64,000 nucleotides of DNA from Pseudorhodobacter antarcticus. GTDB taxonomy: Bacteria; Pseudomonadota; Alphaproteobacteria; Rhodobacterales; Rhodobacteraceae. Below, piece by piece: positions 9,124 through 17,781 of this stretch. The first letter of the stretch is position 1, and every line of letters begins with the position of its first letter. The position numbers were made by a program, and so were the translations under genes. The DNA lies in the NCBI GenBank assembly GCA_945860375.1, contig CAMAQR010000004.1, positions 1 through 64,000 on the forward strand, written 5' to 3'. The notes beneath the pieces are model-generated. The model was given only the letters and a program-made list of their open reading frames with translations, was not told where the DNA came from and did not search any database.

Positions 9124-9324
9124 ATGGAAATACCCACCAACAGCCGTGACATCATCCGCAGGCTTGAGGCCGAAGGTTGGGTCTTGGTTGGCTCGAAAGG
9201 TTCGCATCACAAGTTCCGCAAAGACGGGCAAAACGTGATTGTTCCGCACCCGAAGAAAGACTTGCCGCTTGGCACTGCGCGCAACATTGCGCGCTTTGCC
9301 GGTTGGCTGAAGGAGATGCCATGA
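9124..9324 (+). CDS. hicA: HicA-type mRNA interferase toxin
   Basis: A 66-residue toxin of the HicA/YcfA family, a double-stranded-RNA-binding-like fold that cleaves mRNA. Family hallmarks are present: RLEAEGWVLVGSKGSHHKF with the catalytic His in GSHHKF, then VPHPKKDLPLGTARNI. I use the ATG at 9124; an ATG at 9112 is also possible. The antitoxin gene overlaps by four bases (ATGA). The pair is on the plus strand between minus-strand cobS and cobT and is bounded by a duplication of the cobT start, so it looks inserted. Confidence 0.94.
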   Translation: MEIPTNSRDIIRRLEAEGWVLVGSKGSHHKFRKDGQNVIVPHPKKDLPLGTARNIARFAGWLKEMP

Positions 9325-9713
9325 AATCCTATCTTGCCTTGGTGCACAAGGATGCGGACAGCGTCTATGGCCTAAGTTTCCCGGATTTGCCGGGATGTTT
9401 CGCAGCAGCCGATAGTGAGGCCGATATTCTGCGCGCGGGTGTCGAGGCGTTGGAGTTGTGGTTTGATGACGAGGCCGTGATAGAGCCGCGCGGGCCAGAG
9501 GCGATTGCGCGCGAAGTGGCGGCCGATCTGGCGGCGGGGGCCTTCCTGATCGCCGTACCCTTGGTGCAACCGCAAAGTCGTCAGAAGCGAGTCAATATCA
9601 GTCTGGATGCGGGCACGTTACAGGCGATTGACAGCGCGGCGGGGGGGCTGGGGTTGACGCGGTCAGGGTTTCTGGCGATGGCAGCCCTGAATGAGATCAG
9701 GGGGGGGCATTAA
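9321..9713 (+). CDS. hicB: HicB-type antitoxin
   Basis: A 130-residue antitoxin. The N-terminal half is the HicB partial RNase H fold, with the typical YGLSFPDLPGCFAAAD and VEALELW. The C-terminal part, from about residue 90 (KRVNISLDAGTLQAID, RSGFLAMAAL), is a ribbon-helix-helix-like DNA-binding segment. It should neutralise HicA directly and repress its own promoter. It is translationally coupled to hicA. It ends 11 bases before the second copy of the cobT start at 9724. Confidence 0.93.
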   Translation: MKSYLALVHKDADSVYGLSFPDLPGCFAAADSEADILRAGVEALELWFDDEAVIEPRGPEAIAREVAADLAAGAFLIAVPLVQPQSRQKRVNISLDAGTLQAIDSAAGGLGLTRSGFLAMAALNEIRGGH

Positions 9714-9723
9714 GAGACGCAAA

Positions 9724-9758
9724 AACGGATCGGCGGGGTTGTCGGTGGGTTTGGTCAT
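9724..9758 (-). repeat. Direct repeat, copy B: relic of the cobT start
   Basis: Read on the minus strand this gives ATG plus MTKPTDNPADPF, the same first residues as cobT ([12 protein letters not shown]), before running into unrelated sequence beside hicB and a stop about 30 codons later. It keeps the start-proximal region on the cobS side. It is best read as the other half of a target duplicated when hicAB arrived. Confidence 0.85.
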
Positions 9759-9777
9759 GATCCGTCTCGACTATGGG

Positions 9778-9831
9778 GTAGGGTGCGTGATTTCGCGCAC
9801 CCTACCGGGGTTGGTGGGTGAATCACCCACC
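9778..9831. repeat. Twin palindromes downstream of cobS (REP/BIME-like)
   Basis: Two perfect hairpins lie in tandem: 9778-9805 (GTAGGGTGCG, 8-base loop, CGCACCCTAC) and 9813-9831 (GGTGGGTG, loop AAT, CACCCACC). They sit just after the cobS stop. They may end or stabilise the cobS transcript, or may be a mobile REP pair. No T-run is present. Confidence 0.7.
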
Positions 9832-9835
9832 TTGC

Positions 9836-10810
9836 CTATTTCATCGCCATGCTGGCCGCAGACTCCGGCAACTCTTCCGCAAAACACCGCTGATAGAACT
9901 CCGCCACCGTCTGGCGCTCGAGCTCATCACACTTGTTCAGGAAACTCAGCCTGAACGCATAGCCGACATTTCGGAAAATCTCGGCGTTTTCGGCCCAGTT
10001 CAGCACGGTGCGGGGGCTCATCACGGTGGACAGATCGCCGTTCATGAAGGCGGTACGGGTCAGGTCGGCCACGGTGACCATCTGGCTGATCTTCTTGCGC
10101 CCGGATTCGGTGTTGTAATGGGGGCGCTTGGCCAGAACGATGGCGGCTTCGGCGTCATGAGACAGGTAGTTCAACGAGGCCACCAGGGACCAGCGGTCCA
10201 TCTGGGCCTGGTTGATCTGCTGGGTGCCGTGGTAGAGGCCGGTGGTATCGCCAAGCCCGACCGTATTGGCGGTGGCGAACAGGCGGAAGGACGGGTGCGG
10301 GGTGATGATTTCGTTCTGATCCATCAGGGTCAGCTTGCCGTCATGCTCCAGCACGCGCTGAATGACGAACATCACGTCCGGGCGGCCGGCGTCATATTCA
10401 TCGAACACGATGGCGACAGGGTTGCGCAACGCCCAAGGCAGAATGCCTTCGTGGAATTCCGTCACTTGCTTGCCATCGCGCAGCTTGATTGCATCCTTGC
10501 CGATCAGGTCGATGCGGGAAATATGAGAATCGAGGTTCACCCGCACCGTCGGCCAGTTCAGCCGTGCGCCGACCTGCTCGATATGGGTCGATTTGCCGGT
10601 GCCGTGAAAGCCCTGGATCATCACGCGGCGATTGTAGGCGTACCCAGCCAGAATAGCCAAAGTGGTGTCGGGATCGAATTTATAGGTCGGATCAATCGCG
10701 GGCACGCGGTCGGTGGCCTCGGCAAAGCCCTTCACCTTCATGTCGGTGTCGATGCCGAACATCTCGCGGACCGAGATTTCTTCGGTCGGTTTCATAATCG
10801 TTTCTGCCAT
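9836..10810 (-). CDS. cobS: Aerobic cobaltochelatase subunit CobS (AAA+ ATPase)
   Basis: A 324-residue MoxR-like AAA+ ATPase that works with CobT and CobN to insert cobalt. Walker A is GFHGTGKS (residues 67-74) and Walker B is [10 protein letters not shown]. Sensor and arginine-finger regions ([21 protein letters not shown]) follow. The length is that of the family. It is read towards cobT but is separated from it by hicAB and the twin palindromes; in most relatives cobS and cobT are adjacent (recalled, not checked). Confidence 0.97.
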   Translation of the reverse strand: MAETIMKPTEEISVREMFGIDTDMKVKGFAEATDRVPAIDPTYKFDPDTTLAILAGYAYNRRVMIQGFHGTGKSTHIEQVGARLNWPTVRVNLDSHISRIDLIGKDAIKLRDGKQVTEFHEGILPWALRNPVAIVFDEYDAGRPDVMFVIQRVLEHDGKLTLMDQNEIITPHPSFRLFATANTVGLGDTTGLYHGTQQINQAQMDRWSLVASLNYLSHDAEAAIVLAKRPHYNTESGRKKISQMVTVADLTRTAFMNGDLSTVMSPRTVLNWAENAEIFRNVGYAFRLSFLNKCDELERQTVAEFYQRCFAEELPESAASMAMK

Positions 10811-10994
10811 TGCCCTTAGCCCATATCAAACTGGCGGGCCATTGCCCGCGATCCTGCCCGAGTTGTGGAACATAACGCGCAGGGCTGCAAGGGGAAGGCA
10901 TCACAGGACTTCGCATCTGCGTGAGGCGTTGAAACTTACCGCCATCGCCGGGCGTATCTGTGCCAAGATCGTCCCCGTCCTCAGGAGAACCCCA

Positions 10995-11450
10995 ATGGTC
11001 CGTCGCACCTTTCTGTCCTCAGTCGCAGCCCTTTTGGTGGCGCGTCCGGGTCATGCCGAAAGTTTTGAATTCACCCTGACCGATGCCGAATGGCGCGCGC
11101 GCCTGACCCCGTTGCAATACGGCGTGCTGCGGCAGGAAGACACCGAGCCTGCGGGCAGCAGCCCGCTGGACAAGGAAAACCGCCCCGGTACCTTCCATTG
11201 CGCGGGCTGTGATCTGCCGCTGTTTGCCTCGGCCACCAAATATGACTCTGGCACCGGCTGGCCTTCGTTCTTTCAGCCGATGGGCAATGCCATCGGCACC
11301 CGCGATGATCCGGGCCTGTTCGGCAGCCGCACCGAAGTGCATTGCCGCCGCTGTGGCGGGCATCTGGGCCATGTGTTTGACGATGGGCCGCAGCCCACGG
11401 GCCTGCGCTATTGCATGAACGGTGCGGCGCTGAAATTCGTGGCGATGTAA
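10995..11450 (+). CDS. msrB: Peptide methionine-(R)-S-oxide reductase, Tat-exported
   Basis: A 151-residue MsrB that reduces methionine-R-sulfoxide in proteins. Zinc-binding CxxC pairs are CAGC and CRRC, SGTGWPSFF is conserved, and the catalytic Cys is in RYCMNGAAL. The first 22 residues (MVRRTFLSS...GHAE) form a twin-arginine signal peptide with a short hydrophobic stretch and an AxA-like cleavage site, placing the enzyme in the periplasm. An AGGAG lies eight bases before the ATG. It is divergent from cobS. Tat-exported MsrB is less common than the cytosolic form. Confidence 0.92.
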   Translation: MVRRTFLSSVAALLVARPGHAESFEFTLTDAEWRARLTPLQYGVLRQEDTEPAGSSPLDKENRPGTFHCAGCDLPLFASATKYDSGTGWPSFFQPMGNAIGTRDDPGLFGSRTEVHCRRCGGHLGHVFDDGPQPTGLRYCMNGAALKFVAM

Positions 11451-11539
11451 AGGCGGTCGGGATGGACAGCTCCGCCCACCGGCGCTACCCATAGTGGTGG
11501 CGGGACAGGCCCCGCCCCCTATGTTGCGGAGCCGATCCA

Positions 11540-12343
11540 TTGGCCATTGCCCCATCGCCCTTTACTCTTGCTGCCACCGATACCTTGCGCCGTATTGCGG
11601 CCGCCCCTGCAGACCCCGCGCGTTTGGCCGAGGCGCTGCGGCATCTGGCGAAATGGCGCTCCGAACTCATCGCCAACACGTTGGTGGAATGGTCTGGGAC
11701 CGATGTGCTTTCGGGCCCGTTCAAAGGCATGAAATATCCGGTGCGCGCGTCGGAAGGCGCGCGCACCGCGCGGCTGATCGGTGCCTATAAGGCCAGTCTG
11801 GCCCCGGTGATCGAGGAAATCGCCGCCAAACGCCACAAGGTGGTGGTCGATGTGGGAGCGGTCGAGGGGTCTTATGCCGTCGGTCTGGCGCTGCGTCTGC
11901 CTTTGGCGAAGGTTGTGGCGCAGGATGAAAACCCCAAGGCGCAGGCGCTTTGTTGCAGTCTGGCCGAAATGAACGGCGGGGCGGACCGGGTGGAAATCGG
12001 TGGGCGCATGAACCCTGCCGATTTCGACATCTGCAAGGGCAGGAAATCCTTGGTGGTCTGCGATATCGAAGGGGCCGAGGCGGAGCTTCTGGACCCAAAG
12101 CTTGCCCCCGGCCTGCTGAAAGCCGACCTTCTGGTTGAGGCGCATGATTGTCTGCGTCCCGGCATCTCCGCCCTGATTGCGGGCCGTTTTCGCGCCACCC
12201 ATGCGGTGCGGCTGATCGGACGGGCCTTGGATTTCTCAGGCTCGCCGGGCTGGATGGCAACCTTGTCTGATCTCGACCGGCTGATCGCGCTGTGGGAATG
12301 GCGATTGGGGCCGACGCCGTGGCTGTGGATGGTGCGCAAATGA
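11540..12343 (+). CDS. FkbM-like SAM-dependent methyltransferase
   Basis: A 267-residue protein with a Rossmann methyltransferase core. VVVDVGAVEGSYAVGLA (about 96-112) is the glycine-rich motif I, and VVCDIEGAEAELL matches the acidic DxEGAE motif of FkbM-type O-methyltransferases. The only close start is TTG at 11540, and no ATG lies in frame for 60 codons, so the start is uncertain. The stop overlaps the ATG of the glycosyltransferase (ATGA), indicating one operon. The likely role is modification of a sugar or other surface molecule made with the neighbour; the substrate is unknown. Confidence 0.72.
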   Translation: MAIAPSPFTLAATDTLRRIAAAPADPARLAEALRHLAKWRSELIANTLVEWSGTDVLSGPFKGMKYPVRASEGARTARLIGAYKASLAPVIEEIAAKRHKVVVDVGAVEGSYAVGLALRLPLAKVVAQDENPKAQALCCSLAEMNGGADRVEIGGRMNPADFDICKGRKSLVVCDIEGAEAELLDPKLAPGLLKADLLVEAHDCLRPGISALIAGRFRATHAVRLIGRALDFSGSPGWMATLSDLDRLIALWEWRLGPTPWLWMVRK

Positions 12344-14001
12344 GGGGGCCTGCACAAAACGCCGCCATCTGGTATGCGCAAGACGGTTTTGACCCCAAGG
12401 CCAAAGGCATCAACGGGCGTCGGGTGGCCGGGGACTCCTTCCTCAAGGGCTTCTTGCGCCATGCCGAGGCCGACGAATTTGTGCTGCTGTCCAAAGGCGC
12501 AGATGATGTGGCCCCGGTGCGCGCGCTGGCCGAAGATCTGCGCCCCGGCAAACCCCTGCGTCATGTGCCGCTGATGCGCCCGGCTAGCATGGCCCCGGTG
12601 CCGACCCTGTTCTTTCCCAGCCCGAACTGTGCCGCCGAGAGTTGGCGTCGCGCCGCCCATGGCACGGGTGCCTGGTCGATTTGCGGCATCACCCATACGA
12701 CGTCAACAGCCGCCGTCATGCAGGGGTTTTTTGATCTGCGCATGGCCCCGGTGATGCCTTGGGATGCGGTGATCTGCACGTCTCAGGCGGTGCTGGCCTC
12801 TGTCACCCATCAGATGGACCTGATTGATCTGCACATGCGCAGCCATCTGCGCGCCACGCCGCCACCGCGTCCGATGCTGCCAGTGATCCCGCTGGGCATT
12901 CATTGCGACGACTTCATCCCCGACCCGGCGGCAGGGGCCGCCCTGCGCTCCCGGTTGGGGGCCGCGCCGCAGGATGTGATCTTCACCACCATTGCCCGCC
13001 TGACCCCGCATGAGAAATTCGACCCGCTGCCGATCTATCTGGCGATGCAGGCAGCACAGCGGCAATTGCCGGAGCAAAAGTTGCACATCGCGTTTTGCGG
13101 GCTGTTCCGCGACGACTTCTCGCGCAAGGTTTTTGAACAGGGTGCTGCCCGCTTGATGCCCGATGTGGGCTTCGTGCTGCTGGACGGAGCCAATGCGGAT
13201 GAGCGTAAGGCGGTGCTGTCGGGCGCCGATGTTTTCCTGTTTCTGATTGACAACATTCAGGAAACCTTTGGCCTTGCCCCGATTGAGGGCATGGCGGCGG
13301 GCCTGCCTTTGCTGGTGTCGGATTGGGACGGGATGAGGGACACGGTGACGCCGGATGTCGGGTTCCGCATCACCAGCCGCACCCTTTCGCCTGCGCATCT
13401 GGCGCAAGAAGCGTTGCGCTATCAAGGTGGCATCGACAGTTATGTGCAGTATTGCGCCTCAACCTCGGCGATGACCGAGATTGACATGCCCCAGTTGACG
13501 GCGCGCATTCTGGACCTCGCCCGCAACCCCGATCTGCGCCGCAAACTGGGGCAGGCGGGGGCAAAACGGGCGCGCGCGGTTTACGACTGGGCGCAGATCA
13601 TCCCGCAAATGCAGGACCTTTGGGGCGAGCAAGACGCGCGGCGCAGGGCGTCACTGCCGCAATCGCGCCGCTATGCGGCGGAGGGGCTGCCGGTCGCGCC
13701 GTCGCCGACAGCGTTGTTTGGGGGCTATCCAACAGAGCAGGTGGGCTTTGGCACCACGCGTTTCGCCGCCGTTGACCTGACCGGGCGCGCGACATTGGCT
13801 GAAGTGCTGAGCCTGCGCAATTACCAAGGCTTGAAACGGATGTTTGCCGCGCCAGAGCATATTGCGGCGATTCTGGGGGCGGTGACGATGCAGGCGGGCG
13901 TCGGTCTGGCCGATCTGGAAACCGCCACTGGATTGCGTGGACCGAACATCGAACGGATGCTGATCTGGCTGCTGAAATACGATTTCATCCGGCGCATCTG
14001 A
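12340..14001 (+). CDS. GT4-type glycosyltransferase with C-terminal extension
   Basis: A 553-residue protein. Residues about 180-430 carry a GT-B fold with features of family 4: IPLGIHCDDF, FTTIARLTPHEKFDPL, and the donor-site ETFGLAPIEGMAAGLPLLVSD containing the E-x7-E signature. About 100 residues after the catalytic domain (from about 455) do not look like a glycosyltransferase; the end is helical and resembles a small winged-helix or dimerisation unit. It is coupled to the methyltransferase upstream. The pair presumably builds and methylates a glycan or glycolipid. Acceptor and donor are unknown. Confidence 0.85.
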   Translation: MRGPAQNAAIWYAQDGFDPKAKGINGRRVAGDSFLKGFLRHAEADEFVLLSKGADDVAPVRALAEDLRPGKPLRHVPLMRPASMAPVPTLFFPSPNCAAESWRRAAHGTGAWSICGITHTTSTAAVMQGFFDLRMAPVMPWDAVICTSQAVLASVTHQMDLIDLHMRSHLRATPPPRPMLPVIPLGIHCDDFIPDPAAGAALRSRLGAAPQDVIFTTIARLTPHEKFDPLPIYLAMQAAQRQLPEQKLHIAFCGLFRDDFSRKVFEQGAARLMPDVGFVLLDGANADERKAVLSGADVFLFLIDNIQETFGLAPIEGMAAGLPLLVSDWDGMRDTVTPDVGFRITSRTLSPAHLAQEALRYQGGIDSYVQYCASTSAMTEIDMPQLTARILDLARNPDLRRKLGQAGAKRARAVYDWAQIIPQMQDLWGEQDARRRASLPQSRRYAAEGLPVAPSPTALFGGYPTEQVGFGTTRFAAVDLTGRATLAEVLSLRNYQGLKRMFAAPEHIAAILGAVTMQAGVGLADLETATGLRGPNIERMLIWLLKYDFIRRI

Positions 14002-14048
14002 CGGAGCCAGACCCCCAAGGTTTATGCAGACAAGTTGCCTAAAATTTG

Positions 14049-14128
14049 TTTCATCTGTCCAAAAATATCCCACGGGGGAAGGCTGATTTCCCTGCGGGGA
14101 AATCAGGCGCGGGGGTGTGAAACCCCCG
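14049..14128 (-). repeat. Dispersed GATATTT element, copy 2, with variable hairpin
   Basis: On the minus strand the order is: GC hairpin (14110-14128, GGGGGT...ACCCCC), a perfect 10-bp hairpin (14083-14106, CTGATTTCCC with GGGAAATCAG), then CCCCGTGGGATATTTTTGGA and CAGATGAAA. It fills the space between the converging glycosyltransferase and J-domain genes and probably acts at transcript ends. Confidence 0.75.
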
Positions 14129-14148
14129 ACTTTGGCCCGATCCGGGCA

Positions 14149-14781
14149 CTACTCCTTGAAATAACGGCTTTCCTTGATCTGATCCCAAGCCCAGACCACC
14201 TCTTGCAGACGGTCTTCATCGCTGCGGTCGCCTTGGTTCATATCCGGGTGAAGATCCTTCACCAAGCCTTTGTATTGCTTGCGGATCTCGGTTTTGGTCC
14301 AAGTGTCGCGGGCGTCGAGTATCTCGATCGCCTTGCGCTCTGTGGCCGGCAGTTTGCGGGTGGCGTTCGAGGTCGGCTTGCCGGGGTTGCGGGTGGCGTT
14401 GTCGCCCAGCAAAGACATTGGATCATCAACGCCCAGCCGGTGCCAGGCGTTGCCGTCGTCCTTCTTGGAAAACGGTTTGGTTTCGCGCTCCCAGAGCCGG
14501 TCTTTTTCCAACAGCTTCTGAAACTCCTCGTCCGAGGCGGTGCCAAAGAAATTCCATTTCAGATTGTATTCGCGAACATGGTCGCGGCAGAACCAGAAGA
14601 ATTCGTCCAGATGATCCGGCGATTTCGGCGCGCGGTAGGCGCCTTTCTCTTTGCAGGTCGGGTAATCGCAACCTTTGTTTGACGTCTCGAACGCCCCCGA
14701 CATGCCCCGGCGCGTGGTCTTGCGCTTGGCTTTATCCGACGAAACGCGGATATCGAATTCAAACGGGGGACGCGTGGACAT
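14149..14781 (-). CDS. J-domain protein with N-terminal zinc-finger-like region
   Basis: A 210-residue protein whose last 60 residues form a DnaJ domain containing the HPD tripeptide (LVKDLHPDMNQGD), required to stimulate Hsp70 ATPase. The domain is C-terminal, unlike canonical DnaJ. The first half holds Cys and His residues in CDYPTC and WFCRDH, possibly a zinc site. There is no Gly/Phe-rich region and no DnaJ cysteine-rich domain. It is likely a specialised DnaK co-chaperone of the type found in Rhodobacteraceae next to bolA. It is divergent from bolA, with 74 bases between the starts. Confidence 0.88.
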   Translation of the reverse strand: MSTRPPFEFDIRVSSDKAKRKTTRRGMSGAFETSNKGCDYPTCKEKGAYRAPKSPDHLDEFFWFCRDHVREYNLKWNFFGTASDEEFQKLLEKDRLWERETKPFSKKDDGNAWHRLGVDDPMSLLGDNATRNPGKPTSNATRKLPATERKAIEILDARDTWTKTEIRKQYKGLVKDLHPDMNQGDRSDEDRLQEVVWAWDQIKESRYFKE

Positions 14782-14855
14782 TGGATCTGGCCTTTCCGAC
14801 TCGGAGGCGAGAGTTTAGGGCATTGTGCGGCGGATTGAAGGGGGCTAGCGAAAAA

Positions 14856-15107
14856 ATGAACGTGTCAGATGAAATGAAAGCACGGCTGAAGGCGGCCTTT
14901 GCGCCGGAACGGCTTGAAATTGTAAACGAAAGCGCGAAACACGCAGGGCATGGTGGTGATGATGGTTCGGGTGAAAGCCATTTTGCCGTGCTGATCCGCG
15001 CGTCTGCCCTGACGCCACTGTCACGGGTCGCCCGCCACCGCGCGGTGCATCAGGCTTTGGGCGACCTGACCACGCGCGTGCATGCGCTGGCTCTGGATAT
15101 TGGATAG
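14856..15107 (+). CDS. bolA: BolA family protein
   Basis: An 83-residue BolA, a small protein that binds monothiol glutaredoxin with a shared 2Fe-2S cluster and also has a class II KH-like fold. Conserved features are NESAKHAGHGG, GESHFAVLI with the cluster-ligand His, and SRVARHRAVHQAL. The ATG at 14856 follows an A-rich leader; a Met six codons on is an alternative. It is divergent from the J-domain gene, and the stop lies only 4 bases from the end of convergent glcB. Confidence 0.92.
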   Translation: MNVSDEMKARLKAAFAPERLEIVNESAKHAGHGGDDGSGESHFAVLIRASALTPLSRVARHRAVHQALGDLTTRVHALALDIG

Positions 15108-15111
15108 CGGG

Positions 15112-17259
15112 CTACTGCGACCGCGCTTTCAACTCCAGCCGCCGCGCGTGCAGCACGGGTTCGGTGTAGCCTGATGGCTGCGCGCGGCCTTTGAACACCA
15201 ACTCGCACGCGGCCTTGTAGGCGATGCCGTCAAACCCGGGGGCCATGGGGCGATAAAGCGGATCGGCTGCGTTCTGTCGGTCCACCACGGCGGCCATTTT
15301 CTGCATCGCTGCGTTCACTTGTGCCGCAGACACCACACCATGATGCAGCCAGTTCGCCAGCGCCTGCGACGAAATCCGGCAAGTGGCGCGGTCTTCCATC
15401 AGGCCGACGTCGTGGATGTCCGGCACCTTGGAACAGCCCACACCCTGATCAATCCAGCGCACGACATATCCCAAAATCCCTTGCGCGTTGTTTTCCACCT
15501 CTTGCCGCACCTGACCTTCGTTCCAGCGCCGATAGGTGGCCAGCGGAATGTCCAGAATGGCATCGACATGCGCCCGACGTCCGCCCGCAGCCAGTCGTCG
15601 CTGCACGGCCATGACGTCGATCTTGTGGTAATGCAGCGCGTGCAGGGTGGCGGCCGTGGGCGAAGGCACCCAGGCACAATTCGCGCCCGCCTTCGGGTGG
15701 TCAATCTTTTGTTCCAGCATCGCGGCCATCAGGTCGGGCATCGCCCACATGCCCTTGCCGATCTGTGCGCGGCCCGAAAGACCACATTCCAGCCCGATAT
15801 CGACGTTCAGGTTCTCATAGGCCCCGATCCAGGCCTTGCGCTTGATGAAGTCCTTGCGGCTGAAAGGACCGGCCTCCATCGAGGTGTGAATCTCGTCGCC
15901 GGTGCGGTCCAGAAAGCCGGTGTTGATAAAGGCCACGCGGTGCCGTGCGGCGCGGATACATTCCTTCAGGTTCACCGAAGTGCGGCGTTCTTCGTCCATG
16001 ATGCCCAGTTTGACGGTGTTGGCAGGCAGGCCCAGAACGGCTTCGATGCGCGCGAAAATCTCATCGGTGAAGGCCACTTCTTCCGGCCCGTGCATCTTGG
16101 GTTTGACGATGTAGACCGACCCCATGACCGAGTTGCGCAGACCCTCGGTCTTGCGCAGATCGTGCAGCGCGATCATCGTGGTGATCATCGCATCCATCAA
16201 GCCTTCGGGAATTTCAGCACCTTCGGCGTCCAGAATCGCCGGGTTGGTCATCAGATGGCCGACGTTGCGGATCCACAGCAGGGCGCGGCCTTTCACAGTC
16301 AATTCACCGCCGTCTGGCGCAGTGTAGACCCGGTCAGCGTTCAGCCGGCGCGTCACGGTCTTGCCGCCTTTGTCCATCGCGGCACTCAGATCGCCCTTCA
16401 TCAGGCCCAGCCAATTGGCATAGGCCCCGATCTTGTCGGCGGCGTCGACGCAGGCCACCGAATCCTCGCAATCCATGATCGCAGACATCGCGCTTTCCAG
16501 CACCACATCAGCCAGAAGCGCCTGATCCCGCCCGCCGATGAAATGCGCGCGATCGAACACCAGTTCCACATGCAGGCCGTTGTTGCGTAGCAAAACTGCG
16601 TCCGGGGCCTTGGGATTGCCGCGATAGCCCACGAATTTCGCAGGCGAAATCAGCGGCAGATCATCGACCAGCAGGGCCCCATCCCTGACAACATAGCGGC
16701 GCGCATCGGCGTGGCTGGCACCAGCAATCGGAAACGCCTCGTCCAGAAACACCCGCGCGCGGGCGACCACGCGCGCACCGCGACCGCGTTCGTAGCCACC
16801 TGCAGGCGGCGCAGAGCCCATCGCATCGGTACCATAAAGCGTGTCATAAAGGCTGCCCCAACGCGCATTGGCGGCGTTCAGCGCATAGCGGGCGTTGGTG
16901 ACGGGCACCACCAGTTGCGGGCCGGGGACAAGGGCAATTTCGGGGTCGACCCCCGCGGTGTCGATCCTAAAGTCCGGGCCCTCGGGCAGCAGATAGCCGA
17001 TCTCTTCCAAAAACGCGCGATAGGCCTGATGGTCGTGCGGGCCGCCCCGGTGGGCGATGTGCCAAGCGTCAATCCGCGCTTGCAGATCGTTGCGCTTGGC
17101 CAGCAGGGCACGGTTCTTCGGGGCCAGATCTGCGACAAGGGCTGCAAACCCTGCCCAGTAGGTCAAGGGATCGATCCCGGTGCCAGGCAGTGCCTGGGTG
17201 TCGATAAAGTCAGCGAGGGCGACATCCACCTGAAGGCCATGGCGAAGGGTGCGGGTCAT
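15112..17259 (-). CDS. glcB: Malate synthase G
   Basis: A 715-residue enzyme condensing glyoxylate with acetyl-CoA to malate, used in the glyoxylate bypass and in glycolate or allantoin use. Length and sequence match the G isoform (about 720 residues, with N-terminal helical clasp). Conserved segments include [49 protein letters not shown] and [18 protein letters not shown]. The start is set at MTRTLRHGL (17259); 53 upstream codons in frame are not family-like. No isocitrate lyase or glycolate oxidase gene is nearby. It is divergent from the ArsR regulator gene. Confidence 0.96.
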   Translation of the reverse strand: MTRTLRHGLQVDVALADFIDTQALPGTGIDPLTYWAGFAALVADLAPKNRALLAKRNDLQARIDAWHIAHRGGPHDHQAYRAFLEEIGYLLPEGPDFRIDTAGVDPEIALVPGPQLVVPVTNARYALNAANARWGSLYDTLYGTDAMGSAPPAGGYERGRGARVVARARVFLDEAFPIAGASHADARRYVVRDGALLVDDLPLISPAKFVGYRGNPKAPDAVLLRNNGLHVELVFDRAHFIGGRDQALLADVVLESAMSAIMDCEDSVACVDAADKIGAYANWLGLMKGDLSAAMDKGGKTVTRRLNADRVYTAPDGGELTVKGRALLWIRNVGHLMTNPAILDAEGAEIPEGLMDAMITTMIALHDLRKTEGLRNSVMGSVYIVKPKMHGPEEVAFTDEIFARIEAVLGLPANTVKLGIMDEERRTSVNLKECIRAARHRVAFINTGFLDRTGDEIHTSMEAGPFSRKDFIKRKAWIGAYENLNVDIGLECGLSGRAQIGKGMWAMPDLMAAMLEQKIDHPKAGANCAWVPSPTAATLHALHYHKIDVMAVQRRLAAGGRRAHVDAILDIPLATYRRWNEGQVRQEVENNAQGILGYVVRWIDQGVGCSKVPDIHDVGLMEDRATCRISSQALANWLHHGVVSAAQVNAAMQKMAAVVDRQNAADPLYRPMAPGFDGIAYKAACELVFKGRAQPSGYTEPVLHARRLELKARSQ

Positions 17260-17430
17260 AGGGTGGCTCCGATGCTGGTATGCGATGGCACACAGATAGG
17301 GGGAAACCGGGCGCGGGGCAACAAAACTGGCCGCGCCATTGCCTCGCGCGGGCGAATACAGTTTTCGGCATTGGGCGAAGATAAAACTGAGTGATACGGC
17401 TAAGTTTGACCTATTCAACCCGCCCGCACC

Positions 17431-17445
17431 ATGTTACTTAGTAAT
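17431..17445. promoter_or_regulatory. Possible ArsR operator at the start of its own gene
   Basis: An imperfect palindrome TTAC-TTA-GTAA lies about 10 bases before the ATG at 17446 of the ArsR gene, with the related half-site CTAAG nearby at 17400-17405 and just after the start. AT-rich inverted repeats over the promoter are typical ArsR operators. The assignment is inferred. Confidence 0.35.
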
Positions 17446-17781
17446 ATGACTAAGCATGATCCCAACCTGTCGCTGATTTTTCAGGCCCTGTCCGATCCGA
17501 CCCGCCGTGCAATGCTGGCTCAGATCGGGGCGGGGGCGGTGGCCGCGTCCGATCTGGCGCGGCCCACGGGCCTCGCACTGCCCACCGTGATGCGCCATCT
17601 GGCGGTGCTGGAACAGGCCGAGTTGATCGTCACCACCAAGACCGGGCGTACCCGCATGTGCCGTTCGCGCCCGGAAACCCTGACCGCCACCACCGACTGG
17701 CTGGCCCAGCAGCGTGAGCAGTGGGAGGCGCGAACGGATCGGCTGGAAGCCTATGTTGCAACCTTGATGCAGGAGAAATAG
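17446..17781 (+). CDS. ArsR-family transcriptional regulator
   Basis: A 111-residue winged-helix protein (FQALSDPTRRAMLAQI, then recognition helix region ALPTVMRHLAVLEQAELI and wing TTKTGRTRM). No metal-binding ELCVCDL-type cysteines are present, so it is not an arsenic or cadmium sensor. It belongs to the group encoded upstream of AHSA1/SRPBCC proteins. I prefer the ATG at 17446; an upstream ATG at 17431 would add five residues and overlap the palindrome. The next gene starts at base 17782, directly after the stop. Confidence 0.9.
   Translation: MTKHDPNLSLIFQALSDPTRRAMLAQIGAGAVAASDLARPTGLALPTVMRHLAVLEQAELIVTTKTGRTRMCRSRPETLTATTDWLAQQREQWEARTDRLEAYVATLMQEK

Noticed and set aside
10811..10994. 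Cobalamin riboswitch upstream of cobS
   Set aside because: The spacer between cobS and msrB is short and lacks the B12-box-like GCCACTG segment and the expected long leader.
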